Part shown: piece after piece, positions 1 through 9,784 of the stretch | Layout: each line of letters starts with the position of its first letter | How positions within the stretch are numbered: position 1 is the first letter of the stretch | Source of the DNA: a virus | IMG/VR virus record: IMGVR_UViG_3300033183_000350 | Span: 1-59,171 of that record | DNA length: 59,171 bases | Reading direction: 5' to 3' (one strand) | Made by a program: the position numbers and the translations under genes | The notes under the pieces: model-generated | What the model was told of the DNA's origin: nothing | Seen by the model: the letters and a program-made list of their open reading frames with translations, nothing else | The model's database searches: none

Positions 1-58
1 TAGTGGGGTAGCTCGGTCAAGGGGTAGGATTTCTGCAACACAGAATAAAGAAGTGGCA

Positions 59-895
59 ATGTTCAAGCCTAACTTATCCACTTACGCTTTAAGACCGATA
101 GACGGTGCGAGAAGGGATGAGAACAACGAGCTGAGACAAGATGCCGGTATTACAGACCAAGATCAGATTCGTTCAATCATGGCACAGCATAGAAGAATGT
201 TAGATTTGCCTCCTATTGTCTTTGCCATCAACCCAACCTCTATACAGTTCAGCTATAACGACAGACAGAGTTATGGAGATGTCACTCGCTATGGTTTTAT
301 CTTTCATCGTTGGGGTGAGGAGCAAACCGAAATCAACATCACTTGTACGATAGGTGCATTTATCGCTGGTCGGGATAAAGTGGAGGTACCAGACTTTGAC
401 GGAAACATCCAAGGCATATCGGGCTTACAATATGTGAGTCGTAGGGATAGTTTAGCGTTTAGAAATCTAACCTCAATCCTCGCTTTATATCGCAACAGTG
501 CCACCATCGTTGACCTTCTTGGTAGGTCGAGAGCTTATCATGCTGTGGGTACACAATGTATTCATTATGACGGTCAGACTTGGGAAGGTCGTCTTAAGAG
601 CATGGAGTTTTCTTTAAGTGAGGATCAACCACATGGGGGGATTGAGTTCAGTTTGAGCTTTACTGTATTCAAGCACACACAAGAGGGATTTGAGTATAAG
701 TCGCAGTTATTCCCTATGAAGCCACCTTCAGCGAGTGCCGATCAAGTAGGTAGTATAGATCAGATCCTCAATGATGCAGATAGTATAGGAGACAGTGCAA
801 GCTCGATAGGTAGCTCAATTTCATCTAGTACATCAGAGGCCCTAAATGCAATAGCCAATAACTTTAGTGGCAATGTTGATCTTGGTGGTTTTTAA
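59..895 (+). CDS. Probable baseplate/tail structural protein
   Basis: About 278 aa. Residues 55-100 carry an NP-S-I segment (FAINPTSIQFSYNDRQ) followed by TRYGFIFHRWGEEQ and an ITCTIGAF strand, a pattern typical of small phage tail and baseplate proteins that precede hub genes. The last 50 residues are Ser/Ala-rich. It is followed after 9 nt by the hub-like gene and then the spike, which supports a baseplate role. The ATG at 59 is preceded by AAAGAAG; a GTG at 53 is also possible, and the frame stays open to the window edge, so the true start could lie upstream. The structural role is inferred from motif and neighbours. Confidence 0.6.
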   Translation: MFKPNLSTYALRPIDGARRDENNELRQDAGITDQDQIRSIMAQHRRMLDLPPIVFAINPTSIQFSYNDRQSYGDVTRYGFIFHRWGEEQTEINITCTIGAFIAGRDKVEVPDFDGNIQGISGLQYVSRRDSLAFRNLTSILALYRNSATIVDLLGRSRAYHAVGTQCIHYDGQTWEGRLKSMEFSLSEDQPHGGIEFSLSFTVFKHTQEGFEYKSQLFPMKPPSASADQVGSIDQILNDADSIGDSASSIGSSISSSTSEALNAIANNFSGNVDLGGF

Positions 896-904
896 GGAGT
901 TAAT

Positions 905-3900
905 ATGAAAGTAAGTGATAGACCATATGCAGGAAACTGGTCAGAGGACTTTGTAAATAAGTACCGAAAGACTCGCTCTTGGACTCCTGATGCCATTGTG
1001 ACTTTTAATGGTGAGACTACGCTACCAGGTTGCCCGACTTGTAGGAACAAGATTGATTTCTCTAGGTTCATCACGAGCGTTAATACAAGTGGGGGGGTAG
1101 ATGGGTCAAATAGTTGTGATATAAGTTTAAAGATCCCTTGGGCTTATGGAGACTCTGTATATAAAGACGGTAAGTTTATCCTCGTATCCGGTATCGAGGT
1201 TTTCGTTTATTATAGGGGCTTCTTTCAAGTTAAAGACCTTGCCTTAAAAGCAGACAACATCAACCTAGAAAACGGAGAAGTGTTATCTGCACCTGATGCC
1301 GAGATCAGACCTTATTACCCTGTCTTTCATGGTGTCATATCGGGTGTAGATGTGAGTCTAACAGACGGAGCATATGAGGTGTCTATCTCCACGAGAAATA
1401 TGCTCTCGTTTTGGGATAATCAGCAGATCAATACACAGCAAGGGTACTTTGCCGCTGACCCAACCATGTCTCGTGGTTCAGTTAATCTTAGAGGTCATGT
1501 ATACACAGGGATGACCCCACACCAAGTCATCTACGATCTGTTTTTAGATGCAGGAGGTAGTGCCGAGGGTACAGGGTTTGCTTTGTCAAAGAAGTCGAAT
1601 GTTAAAGCTCGATCAAGCACAGGACCACAACTTTATTCTTTGATGATTAGGTACTTAGAGCAACGCTTCAAGAATGGTATGTATGGGCTTCGTATGTATG
1701 GTGCATCAGGTCGTATGTACTCAGCGATAGAAACACAGATTATTGCGAATAAAGCAGTCACCAAGTCTGAAAACTCGGCAGAGTTCAGAGAGGTGGTAAC
1801 AAGACAGAATAAACCCTATTCACAGCCTAAATCGAACGAGATTTCTTTTTCTCGATTGGTCAAGGCGGGACTGATCGCTTTTGAACATAACAACGCTACT
1901 GGCGGTCGGGTTCAAAGGACAATGGACGCTAGATTCTTGGGTAAGGTAACCGAGGAGGATAAGACAGGTTTGAGCGTATTTTCACTCAAGCCTTTCGTGC
2001 CGGACTTGGGGTCGTTTGGTCAGATTGAGTTCTTTGAATCTCAGATGGAGACAAAAAAATCCATTGCTGATCGTGTTTGTCAAGCGACAGGATATGAGTT
2101 CTATCAAGACATGGACGGAGACTTAGTATTCAAACCTCCGATGTATAACATGGACACATCGGGAGATCGAGTTTATAACATCTACCGAGAAGATTGTATC
2201 GACATCAGCTTTACTCATGCTGAACCCGAAGCAACTTATATCACTATGAAAGGATCTCACTTTAGGAACTTCAATGGTGTAGCACCGACAGGAGAGTGGG
2301 GTGTTAAAGGTGTCTATGTAGACTATGCTTTGGTCGCTAAATATGGGTGGAAGGGTCAAGACTTCGACTCGTCTTTTTATAGCAATGGAAGGCAAGCCTA
2401 TTACGCGGCCGCTGTGGAGCTAGACAAGCAAAATAAGACGACCGAGGGGTGTAGTGTGACCATCCCTCTCCGCCCCGAAATCAAAGCTGGATACCCTGTC
2501 TACATTGAGGAGAACGACTGCTACTACTATGTGGAATCAGTCAACCATTCATTCAGTTATGGTGGGTCATGTACGACCTCTCTAACCTTAACCTGTCAGC
2601 GTAAGAAGTTTATTCCACCAGGAGATGCTTCTGTTAAGTATAGAGATGATCCTTCAAAGGCAGTGGACTTAGGTCGTACCGAGTTGCCCGAACGCTATCT
2701 TTACAAGAGGTATGATCGCACTGATGAGGGTAGTAGACAGATCAACGCTCAAACACAAGACACAGACATTGCGTACAGGAAGATCACAGGATTTCCTAAT
2801 GTGGTGATGGCATTTGACCATCAAAATGTGAGTCCGAATATGTTGTTCTTCACACCCGACTTACAAAACTTGGGGGGTAAGGGTACAAGAGAGCGAGAGC
2901 GATATAGAAACATGATTATCAATGAGGGGCTTCGTTTAGGTGTCCTCAATGTCGAGAATGGAAATGACCAGCGTAGAGGTCCTTGGTTCTTAATGGTTCC
3001 GCAAGCAGATGGGTCTGCACCGAGAAAAGTAGTGCTTCCTTTGGACGGAACTGACATTGCGGGTACAGATCAGTTAAGGAGAGTTTCAGAACGATCTCGT
3101 AGAGATGCTGAACGAGCGGCGAAGAGAATAGGTAAAGGGGGTCAAGCGGCTGCTGTTGAGAGAGCGAGGAAGAGGGAAGCTGACCGGTTAGACGCATTAC
3201 AAGGCAACATTCAGAGAGCTGTTGGCACAGCAGGTGTCTATGAGGGTTCAGAAGAAACCACAGGTTCATCTCCCACAGCTACGATCCTTGACCTCATTTA
3301 TCTGATTCAATCACAAAGAGGTCGCAACCCTGGCAACTCACCTTTAACAAACTTAATGTCAGCTTTGACGGATAAGAAATCGAGCTTTGTGCCTAGAGCA
3401 CAGGGATACTTTAGATACTATTCATCATCACACCCTAGCCCCGAACATCAAGGACCAGATCTCTTTGAATACAATATAGACAGTGAAGGGGATACCCCCG
3501 AACTTGTTTTCAACGACAATGTACCCGACACAGTTAGGGATAATGTAGTCAAGGCTAAACCAGATGGGGATGGGGATACAGTTATCTTCGGTAATGACGC
3601 AGATGATCGTAGTCAGATCGTTCGAGGGTTATTGACAAAGACCATGTATTCTAATGGTTTGGAATATGTGCCGACTAAAGACATCACCTCTTTATCTTTT
3701 CAAGTCAGTGGTGATTTTAAAGTCGGCTACTCTTCTGGGCCAATAGTCAAGCTGTCGGAAGTTTGGTATCAACGAAACTATGAACCAGGTACAGAGTTTT
3801 GGGAGATGACATACAGATCAGTAAGAAGATCTCTATCTCGTGCGATTGACAAAGCCACACCGTTTGGGACTTTCTTAAACTTTTTCAATAAGGAAGCAGA

Positions 3901-5233
3901 TGGAGCAATCACGCAGATCTCAATGCCCCTTATCAAAAAAGACTTCCCACCTGCGACTTGGGCGAGTGAGGAAGCTGAAGCATATTTTAATGATGAGAAC
4001 AACTATCCTATAACTGCTGTTGACACTTTAAGTTTTGATGTCAAAAACCTCAAGTATGACCCAGATGGTACTTCTTCTCGGAGGGGGAGAACCATCACTA
4101 ACAAAAACACAATAGCGAGTCATGTGGCATCAGTCTTTTTATATGCCCTTTGGAAGAAATCTAAAGAGGTACACCCTTCTGCATACGACACAGAGAAATG
4201 GCAGAGGTTAGTAGCAGATGTATCTCTTGATTCTATAGCAGAGCAAGAATCACTGATAGGCGGTGTAAGGGCATATGTATATGGTTTGGCTGACTCAACA
4301 ATGGGACTCCCTATTAGATCCCTCCCAATCTTAAAGAGTCAGACGACCTTCCAAGTAAAAGAGCGAACACAGACAATCACTCCAATCTTCCCTATCTCTG
4401 ACGCTAAGGGGTATGAGGTGTTCGGAGCGTATCAATATGGTAGGGGTCTTACACCAGCTAGGGGTACATTATTTGACGCTCTCTTAAGGCAAGACCCTTC
4501 TCAGATCTTTACACCAGAAGATCTTAAGCAAGCGATGGATAATTTAGACGCGGCTAACAACCAAACCGAGTTTCGAGCGAGGTTGAAGCAAATGTATATA
4601 CGCAGAGTGACGGACATGAGTCCAGAAGATCGAGATCGTCTTAGGGTAGGGTTAGGGTTGGACGGTGAGATACGAGACACCGAAGATAATAGAATCGAAG
4701 ATGAAGTAAGTGCGTTAGCAAACAGGCTTATGACTCGTAGTGATGAGCAGGTCATCACGAACATTCCTTCATCTCTTGCCGAGATTTATCCAAGCGAAGA
4801 TGGGAATGAGGTTTGTGAATGTAGAATACACAGTACAGACGCAATCTTATTGGAGGGGTCATTAGACTTAGACAACTTCTTAGAGATTGAGAATCCAGCA
4901 CTTAGAGGTATTAGAAACATGACCGAGAAGAAGGCAGTTGAATGGAGAGAGCATCAGACAGCTCTGCGTGGCGAAAACCTTACACGACCAGTACCAGGAC
5001 AAGGGGGCTTTGCCACCTCGTCCTCATTTGGGTCGGACTTTGATTTTAACAATCGTGGCAACAATCGTTTGCTGAACTCGTTTACTAGGGTCAATGAAAA
5101 CAACGAGCTTGAGTTTGCGAACCCATTTGCAGGGGCTGTCTCAAGTGCGAGTGCAGGGGCTGATCAGTTAAGCGATCAAGCAAGAGCCATCAAAGCGGCT
5201 TCCGAACGATTAGGAGGAGATGATAATGACTGA
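905..5233 (+). CDS. Large baseplate hub-like tail protein
   Basis: 1442 aa with a good ribosome site (TAAGGAG). Residues about 140-180 (YPVFHGVISGVDVSLTDG, then STRNMLSFW) and about 490-570 (SVTIPLRPEIKAGYPVYIEE, YYVESVNHSFSYGG, TSLTLTCQRKKF) match the layout of phage hub proteins that form the ring on which the spike sits. The C-terminal 850 residues are not recognised and include basic, probably helical stretches near 720-780. It overlaps the spike gene by 8 nt, so the two are translationally coupled. Hub assignment comes from the pattern and the adjacent spike; the long C-terminal extension has no visible counterpart. Confidence 0.7.
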   Translation: MKVSDRPYAGNWSEDFVNKYRKTRSWTPDAIVTFNGETTLPGCPTCRNKIDFSRFITSVNTSGGVDGSNSCDISLKIPWAYGDSVYKDGKFILVSGIEVFVYYRGFFQVKDLALKADNINLENGEVLSAPDAEIRPYYPVFHGVISGVDVSLTDGAYEVSISTRNMLSFWDNQQINTQQGYFAADPTMSRGSVNLRGHVYTGMTPHQVIYDLFLDAGGSAEGTGFALSKKSNVKARSSTGPQLYSLMIRYLEQRFKNGMYGLRMYGASGRMYSAIETQIIANKAVTKSENSAEFREVVTRQNKPYSQPKSNEISFSRLVKAGLIAFEHNNATGGRVQRTMDARFLGKVTEEDKTGLSVFSLKPFVPDLGSFGQIEFFESQMETKKSIADRVCQATGYEFYQDMDGDLVFKPPMYNMDTSGDRVYNIYREDCIDISFTHAEPEATYITMKGSHFRNFNGVAPTGEWGVKGVYVDYALVAKYGWKGQDFDSSFYSNGRQAYYAAAVELDKQNKTTEGCSVTIPLRPEIKAGYPVYIEENDCYYYVESVNHSFSYGGSCTTSLTLTCQRKKFIPPGDASVKYRDDPSKAVDLGRTELPERYLYKRYDRTDEGSRQINAQTQDTDIAYRKITGFPNVVMAFDHQNVSPNMLFFTPDLQNLGGKGTRERERYRNMIINEGLRLGVLNVENGNDQRRGPWFLMVPQADGSAPRKVVLPLDGTDIAGTDQLRRVSERSRRDAERAAKRIGKGGQAAAVERARKREADRLDALQGNIQRAVGTAGVYEGSEETTGSSPTATILDLIYLIQSQRGRNPGNSPLTNLMSALTDKKSSFVPRAQGYFRYYSSSHPSPEHQGPDLFEYNIDSEGDTPELVFNDNVPDTVRDNVVKAKPDGDGDTVIFGNDADDRSQIVRGLLTKTMYSNGLEYVPTKDITSLSFQVSGDFKVGYSSGPIVKLSEVWYQRNYEPGTEFWEMTYRSVRRSLSRAIDKATPFGTFLNFFNKEADGAITQISMPLIKKDFPPATWASEEAEAYFNDENNYPITAVDTLSFDVKNLKYDPDGTSSRRGRTITNKNTIASHVASVFLYALWKKSKEVHPSAYDTEKWQRLVADVSLDSIAEQESLIGGVRAYVYGLADSTMGLPIRSLPILKSQTTFQVKERTQTITPIFPISDAKGYEVFGAYQYGRGLTPARGTLFDALLRQDPSQIFTPEDLKQAMDNLDAANNQTEFRARLKQMYIRRVTDMSPEDRDRLRVGLGLDGEIRDTEDNRIEDEVSALANRLMTRSDEQVITNIPSSLAEIYPSEDGNEVCECRIHSTDAILLEGSLDLDNFLEIENPALRGIRNMTEKKAVEWREHQTALRGENLTRPVPGQGGFATSSSFGSDFDFNNRGNNRLLNSFTRVNENNELEFANPFAGAVSSASAGADQLSDQARAIKAASERLGGDDND

Positions 5234-7523
5234 TGTAAACTTAATGAGGGAACAAAACGCAATAGATAACATGAACGCTGACTCAAGCAGAGGCTGGTCA
5301 GCTCTTTCGATGTGTATTGCTCAGATTGTTGAGATTCATTGGGAGGAGATGAGGTGTACTTTAGAAATCCTTAATGGGAACGGAGCTGACACGAGGGCAT
5401 TAACAGGGGTGGAACTACTGATGCCTTCTATGGGTAATCGCCACTTCATGGGAGGCATACCAGAGATTGGTGATCAATGTGTTGTGGGTTGGTTTGCACA
5501 TGACACAAGAGCAGGCACAGCAGGTAAGACCCCTGCCATCTTAGCGTGGTGGCCTTCAACACCTTGGGTCAGACATGATTGGCACATGACTCAAGGTTTC
5601 GACCCCGATGAAAACATAATGGAGGACAATGTAAATAGACAGATTGTCCAAAACTTTTATCAGCGTATCCGACATAAAATGAGACACTTCTCTCCTGGCA
5701 ATATAGGAGCGAGTTCATCTCAAGGGTCAGATATGGTTCTTGATGAGAGCGTCTTGTTGAGCAATCGGAGAGCGAATGAGATCATCATAAGAGATCAAGA
5801 CCAAGCGATCATTATGAGATCTTTACAGCAGTTTCATGCGATGTCGGGAGCTAGGGTCTATGCTGGTATGGTTCAAAGAGATGCTAGGACTTTACCGAGA
5901 GAGATGTTCTCTGATGGGATCAAATGGGATGCCAACATACAAATAGACTCCGAGGGTAATCCTTATAATCCATTTAGTGGTGGCGAGGGCTTTGAAAACC
6001 CTTTAGAGCAAGGAGAGCTACAGCCTCATCCAGTTTTCCAAAGAGACGAATTTGAGGGAGTCGGTGTAAACATTGAGGGTGAGCGTACCAACTATAAAGG
6101 TAGGTTTCCGACTCATTTAGACCCTTATGTTTTCTTGTACAACGCAGGGTTTGTGGATGATAACTATGATGAGCTGAACGAAGAAAGCGACATCATTTAT
6201 GGTGGTAAGTCGATACTAAGAGTCGGTAATGAGTTTGGTAAAAATGCGTTTGATAATGGTCAAGCCTTTACCGAGTATCGTATTGAGATGAACCACCTAA
6301 CAGACGGTATTCTTCCTGTAACCGAACAGACAGATGGGTTTGACTCTGATAGGGCGAGCAATAGACCTAACGAGAACAGGACTCCTCCATTTATCGAATG
6401 GGTGCTAGGAACACCTGTAGGGAATGATGCGTTTTCAGCTAAGGGCAAAGCTGAATACGGACTACCTGTCGTACCTAGTTTAGCAAATCTTGGAGTGGCG
6501 AATGGAGAAACACCTTTCGCAGATCATGCGGCGACTCTCTTAAGAATCACACCTGTTGTCCCTAACACAGACGACTCTTTTGTGTCATTTACGAAGGGTG
6601 GGAAGCTCAAGGCTAAGATTTCTAGTCCGTCACAAGATGCTTTTGAGGCTAGAGTAGAAGGTGGAGCTTTATTAGAGGTCAATAATGACTTGTCGATACA
6701 AAGTGAGAGGACAACGGTCACAAGTGCGACCAAGACGAACATCAACTCTTTGGGGTCTGTTGAGATCAATGGTTCGGGTAGTGAAGAGGGAGAGCCATTA
6801 GGAGGTTCTGACAACTCGGTGTCTGTTATTATCAAAGGCACTAAGCGTATCAGCATACAGTCGGACACAGCAGTAGCTTTCAAAGCACCTGTCGTTGATT
6901 TTTCTCAAGTGGGTCAGTTGAGGTTAGCTTCATCCGACCAAATGGAGTTCAATACAGGGGCAGGGTTATCACAGACAGCCGATACGATTAAGCAATCGTC
7001 TATGGGTCAGTTTGAGCAAGTGTGTGGTGGACCAGCAGGGTTTAACCCCCTTGCAGGACCAGCTCGAAAAGTGACGGTTACCGAGTCTCCTGCAACTGGT
7101 GGTGCAGGATTACCTTCAGACTCATACACAAATGCTTTTGGTGGTAAGTCAGAAATCTACATTGGACCCGCCACGAACACCAAGACACTCGCTGTTGGTA
7201 CAGAGACTACAACCATCACGGCAGGTTCAGATCAAACAGTTGTGGGTACGACTGTGCAAATGACCGACCCGACAGGCACTAAGTTTTTAGCTCCTGCAGG
7301 TTCTGTTGTAGCGACAGCAGGTACAGTCATAGCTATGGCGGCAAATGTGGTTGCGTTAAAAGGAACTGCGAATGTGTCTATAAGTGGAGCTTCTATTGTG
7401 CTTGGTTCTCCAGGTGCGGCTGTCGGACCAATCGTGTGTGGTTCGGACATACACCCGATCTTAGGTGTGCCTTTCTTGAGTTTCTGTCCACCTAGAGGTC
7501 AGAACCTAGCGATTCTACCTTAA
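5226..7523 (+). CDS. Baseplate central spike (OB-fold/beta-helix protein)
   Basis: About 765 aa. Residues 30-85 (IVEIHWEEMRCTLEIL, GVELLMPSMGNRHFMGGIPE, GDQCVVGWF) look like the OB-fold of gp5/gpV/VgrG-type spikes. The C-terminal third is rich in short T/V/G strands with ITAGSDQTVVGTTVQM- and IAMAANVVALKGTANVSISG-like repeats, as in trimeric beta-helix needles, and ends in a compact tip (GSDIHPILGVPFLSFCPP). AGGAGG sits 8 nt before the ATG at 5226, favouring this start over the ATG at 5220. It overlaps the hub-like gene by 8 nt. The stop codon overlaps that of the convergent gene in TTAA. It would act as the membrane-piercing tip. Confidence 0.75.
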   Translation: MTDVNLMREQNAIDNMNADSSRGWSALSMCIAQIVEIHWEEMRCTLEILNGNGADTRALTGVELLMPSMGNRHFMGGIPEIGDQCVVGWFAHDTRAGTAGKTPAILAWWPSTPWVRHDWHMTQGFDPDENIMEDNVNRQIVQNFYQRIRHKMRHFSPGNIGASSSQGSDMVLDESVLLSNRRANEIIIRDQDQAIIMRSLQQFHAMSGARVYAGMVQRDARTLPREMFSDGIKWDANIQIDSEGNPYNPFSGGEGFENPLEQGELQPHPVFQRDEFEGVGVNIEGERTNYKGRFPTHLDPYVFLYNAGFVDDNYDELNEESDIIYGGKSILRVGNEFGKNAFDNGQAFTEYRIEMNHLTDGILPVTEQTDGFDSDRASNRPNENRTPPFIEWVLGTPVGNDAFSAKGKAEYGLPVVPSLANLGVANGETPFADHAATLLRITPVVPNTDDSFVSFTKGGKLKAKISSPSQDAFEARVEGGALLEVNNDLSIQSERTTVTSATKTNINSLGSVEINGSGSEEGEPLGGSDNSVSVIIKGTKRISIQSDTAVAFKAPVVDFSQVGQLRLASSDQMEFNTGAGLSQTADTIKQSSMGQFEQVCGGPAGFNPLAGPARKVTVTESPATGGAGLPSDSYTNAFGGKSEIYIGPATNTKTLAVGTETTTITAGSDQTVVGTTVQMTDPTGTKFLAPAGSVVATAGTVIAMAANVVALKGTANVSISGASIVLGSPGAAVGPIVCGSDIHPILGVPFLSFCPPRGQNLAILP

Positions 7524-7981
7524 GGCCAGTAATAATCCATACCTGCTTCATCAAATGGGAAATAGTCTTTATAATGCTCGTAGTCTTTCTCTAAGAGCTT
7601 AGACCTATGCGACCTATGGACTAACTCATTACCCCACCATACAGGGGCATTTTTGAACGCATTTGGGTGTTGTTCTCTCCAACCCTCAAAGCGTTCAAGC
7701 ATGGTGTCTTTATATCCACGCTCAATCCATTCTTTACAAATGGCTTCCGAGTAAAGGCACAAGAACCACTCATGCCCTTTCCACATAAGGACAGCAGGGT
7801 GTTCAATCCAACCCCTCTTACGCTTTACCCCACGCTTGTCTGTCATGTAGAGATCATTACGCTCTATATGACCAAGCGTGTTGAGTATCTGATAGGACTC
7901 GACCCTTTGCTTGCCGAGTCGTTGTCGATCTAAAGACCAAGAGATGAACTCAAGGTCATCACTAGGTACGAAGGTTTGCAT
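7520..7981 (-). CDS. Pyrimidine-dimer DNA glycosylase-like (Pyr_excise/MSMEG_6728-type) protein
   Basis: 153 aa. The N-terminus MQTFVPSDDLEFISWSLDRQ followed by RLGKQRVESYQIL, then HPAVLMWKGHEWFLCLYSEA, ICKEWIERGY and the C-terminal YPF..AGMDYYWP-type ending match the small family related to T4 endonuclease V (DenV). That family cleaves the glycosyl bond at UV dimers; the related cellular branch is biochemically poorly known. Length is normal. It follows the lipoprotein-like gene by a TAATG overlap. Family membership is fairly secure, while repair activity is inferred. Confidence 0.75.
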   Translation of the reverse strand: MQTFVPSDDLEFISWSLDRQRLGKQRVESYQILNTLGHIERNDLYMTDKRGVKRKRGWIEHPAVLMWKGHEWFLCLYSEAICKEWIERGYKDTMLERFEGWREQHPNAFKNAPVWWGNELVHRSHRSKLLEKDYEHYKDYFPFDEAGMDYYWP

Positions 7982-8406
7982 TAGCTCTCGTCCTCCTCTT
8001 TCAGACCTACTATGAACAGGGGAGATAAGAAGAGGGATAAGCCACTAAGAAAGCCAGTAGCCTTGCAAATGCCTATCGTGTCGTCTGCGTCCTCCATTTT
8101 TTGTTTTGCAGAAGATAGCTCTACTTGATCACTATCCGAAGGGACAGAGACACATTGCATCATCCATTTAGGGCGATACAGAGTTCCTGTCTCAGCTCCG
8201 ACATACCTGTGGTATCGGGTGTGTGCTCCATGATACATTTTCCTGCCCCGATAGTAGACTAGCTCGGACATCCCATTACATTCCAATGGGATATGTGATT
8301 GAACACTACCAACCTCTCTCCGAGCTGTTCGGTAGTCGCTGTAGGAAGAGGTACATTGTACTACCGACAGACTAAACATGATTGTTAAGGTTATTAGGGC
8401 GTTCAT
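7981..8406 (-). CDS. Putative exported/membrane protein
   Basis: 141 aa. Begins with a short hydrophobic signal (ALITLTIMFSLSVVQC) that resembles a signal peptide; VVQC is a poor lipobox, so lipidation is uncertain. Five cysteines follow, and residues 115-133 (GFLSGLSLFLSPLFIVGL) form a second membrane segment before an acidic tail. AAAGGAG precedes the ATG. A GTAACCCC-type promoter lies 23 nt upstream. Probably an envelope protein; no family recognised. Confidence 0.7.
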   Translation of the reverse strand: MNALITLTIMFSLSVVQCTSSYSDYRTARREVGSVQSHIPLECNGMSELVYYRGRKMYHGAHTRYHRYVGAETGTLYRPKWMMQCVSVPSDSDQVELSSAKQKMEDADDTIGICKATGFLSGLSLFLSPLFIVGLKEEDES

Positions 8407-8428
8407 TTGTTCTCCTTTGAGAGTAGTT

Positions 8429-8454
8429 ATATTATGTTATGTATAAGGGGTTAC
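8429..8454 (-). promoter_or_regulatory. GTAACCCC-type phage promoter (variant)
   Basis: Reads GTAACCCCTTATACAT on the minus strand, then AACATAATAT in place of TAGTRT; no stem-loop follows. It lies 23 nt before the 141-aa exported protein. Confidence 0.55.
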
Positions 8455-8501
8455 GCTTCCTAGATTATCTATTGTCGCACCTTATGTAAGGAGGTGTGAT
8501 A

Positions 8502-8789
8502 ATGAGAACACTAAACGAAGCCATAGTTATTGTTAAGAGCCTGTTTTCTGCTCCATTGGGTAGTTTCCCTAAAGGTGGGATAGAAAGCTCTTTAAGGGTG
8601 CGTTTAAGCACCTCTCCGACCACACTCACACTGATCTCTGAACATGACTTGTCAGTTTCTCTTAGTAGGGGTGAGGACAAGTGGATCGTTCATTATCTTG
8701 ATGTTGAGAGAACCTTTGATGACTTAGGTGATGCTGTCTTTGCTTTGGTCGAGCCTATCATCCGAGTTGAGGTGTCAAAGCGTTTATAG
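8502..8789 (+). CDS. Hypothetical protein
   Basis: 95 aa. AAGGAGG is 7 nt before the ATG at 8502, which I prefer over the in-frame GTG at 8496. The sequence alternates hydrophobic and polar residues (TLNEAIVIVKSLFSAPL; DLGDAVFALVEPIIRVEV), suggesting a small alpha/beta protein. It is divergent from the minus-strand gene at 7981-8406. No family recognised. Confidence 0.7.
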   Translation: MRTLNEAIVIVKSLFSAPLGSFPKGGIESSLRVRLSTSPTTLTLISEHDLSVSLSRGEDKWIVHYLDVERTFDDLGDAVFALVEPIIRVEVSKRL

Positions 8790-8846
8790 TTTCTTTATGG
8801 GTTCGCCATTGGTGATCTAACCTTAACCGACAATGGAGACTGACTT

Positions 8847-9515
8847 ATGAGAAGATCAGCCAGCGAGATTATTAGAAATCTTGAGATGAGGGTGACTCGT
8901 CTTGAAAAAGAAGCTAAAGAGTCATACCCTTGGGATGACTGCATGAAAGACCAAATGGAGCAGTATGGAGACGAAGAAACTGCGGCCAAGGTCTGTGGTA
9001 AAATCAAAGCACAATCACAAGGTCTAGGTAAGTACAAGTCAGCCAGCGTCACAGAGCGTGATGTCATTGACGCTATGAATAAGTTTAAGAGCCTATATGA
9101 AGCTGGGTTCTTAGACAGGGCTACTTATGAGACTCATTGGGATAGGCTTCAAGATCAACTCGCTGACTTTAGGCTTGAAGATGATGATCTTGACGATCCC
9201 TCAGTGCCAAAGGTTGGGGACATTCTTTACTCGTCATGGGGATACAATATGACCCTCGTTGATTTCTACAAGGTCATGGCAGTCTCTCCAAGTGGTAAGT
9301 CCATCACCCTGCAAATGCTAGAGTCAGATGTAGTAGACGGTGATGCTGGTTATTCGGGTCATGTTATGCCCTCAAGACATGAGAACAGGCGTGAGAAGCC
9401 AATCAAGAACAAAAGGGTATCACCGAGTCGTGATGGGTACTCTGTTAAGATCAACTCATCAGCTAATGCTTACAAGTGGGACGGCAAGAAGAAATACTTC
9501 AATCGCATGGATTAG
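8847..9515 (+). CDS. Protein with shared N-terminal tag and PWxxC...CGxIKA motif
   Basis: 222 aa. The first 20 residues (RRSASEIIRNLEMRVTRLE) are almost identical to those of the gene at 12552, and even the leader (AATGGAGA.TGACTT before the ATG) is conserved. Residues 31-58 contain YPWDDCMKDQMEQYG and AAKVCGKIKA, a short Cys motif that recurs in phage proteins, often virion-associated. The rest includes a GDILYSSWGYNMTLVDFYKV strand-rich domain of unknown role. Convergent with the next gene, overlapping by 17 nt. A virion or internal head protein is plausible but inferred. Confidence 0.75.
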   Translation: MRRSASEIIRNLEMRVTRLEKEAKESYPWDDCMKDQMEQYGDEETAAKVCGKIKAQSQGLGKYKSASVTERDVIDAMNKFKSLYEAGFLDRATYETHWDRLQDQLADFRLEDDDLDDPSVPKVGDILYSSWGYNMTLVDFYKVMAVSPSGKSITLQMLESDVVDGDAGYSGHVMPSRHENRREKPIKNKRVSPSRDGYSVKINSSANAYKWDGKKKYFNRMD

Positions 9516-9783
9516 GCTTCCAACGGTATGTATGGACGACCTCATCATTCACCATTTGAGCGTCATGGGTGAAAGTGCCATTGTCATAGAAGTAGGTTAA
9601 GAGCTTGCCCTTTTGAGAGGCTACATCTTTGTGTACCATCTCAAGCTCATCAATGGTGATGACATCGGCTTTGGTGAAACCCTCGATCTCACCTTGCTCA
9701 TTGTAGACCACCTCTGCGATCATGCCGATCTCATCTTCGCCCTCTTGGGCGACCTTTATCATACGATAGTTCCAGTTAAACAT
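9499..9783 (-). CDS. Hypothetical protein
   Basis: 94 aa, acidic, with a mixed strand/helix pattern (NWNYRMIKVAQEGEDEIGM; LLTYFYDNGTFTHDAQM) and a terminal VHTYRWKPNPCD. It starts 1 nt after the stop of the zinc protein at 9785, so it is probably translated from the same mRNA. Its 3' end overlaps the convergent gene at 8847-9515 by 17 nt. Not recognised. Confidence 0.65.
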   Translation of the reverse strand: MFNWNYRMIKVAQEGEDEIGMIAEVVYNEQGEIEGFTKADVITIDELEMVHKDVASQKGKLLTYFYDNGTFTHDAQMVNDEVVHTYRWKPNPCD

Positions 9784-9784
9784 T

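Noticed and set aside
2-82. tRNA-like 5' region at the window start (GTGGGGTAGCTCGGTCAAG, TGCAACA)
   Set aside because: The acceptor ends pair only partly, the anticodon stem does not fold with a 7-nt loop, and no TTCRANY T-loop is in place; the region is also an open frame into the tail gene.
2946-3269. Antisense frame in the hub-like gene
   Set aside because: Lies wholly inside a well-supported gene, without ribosome site or promoter.
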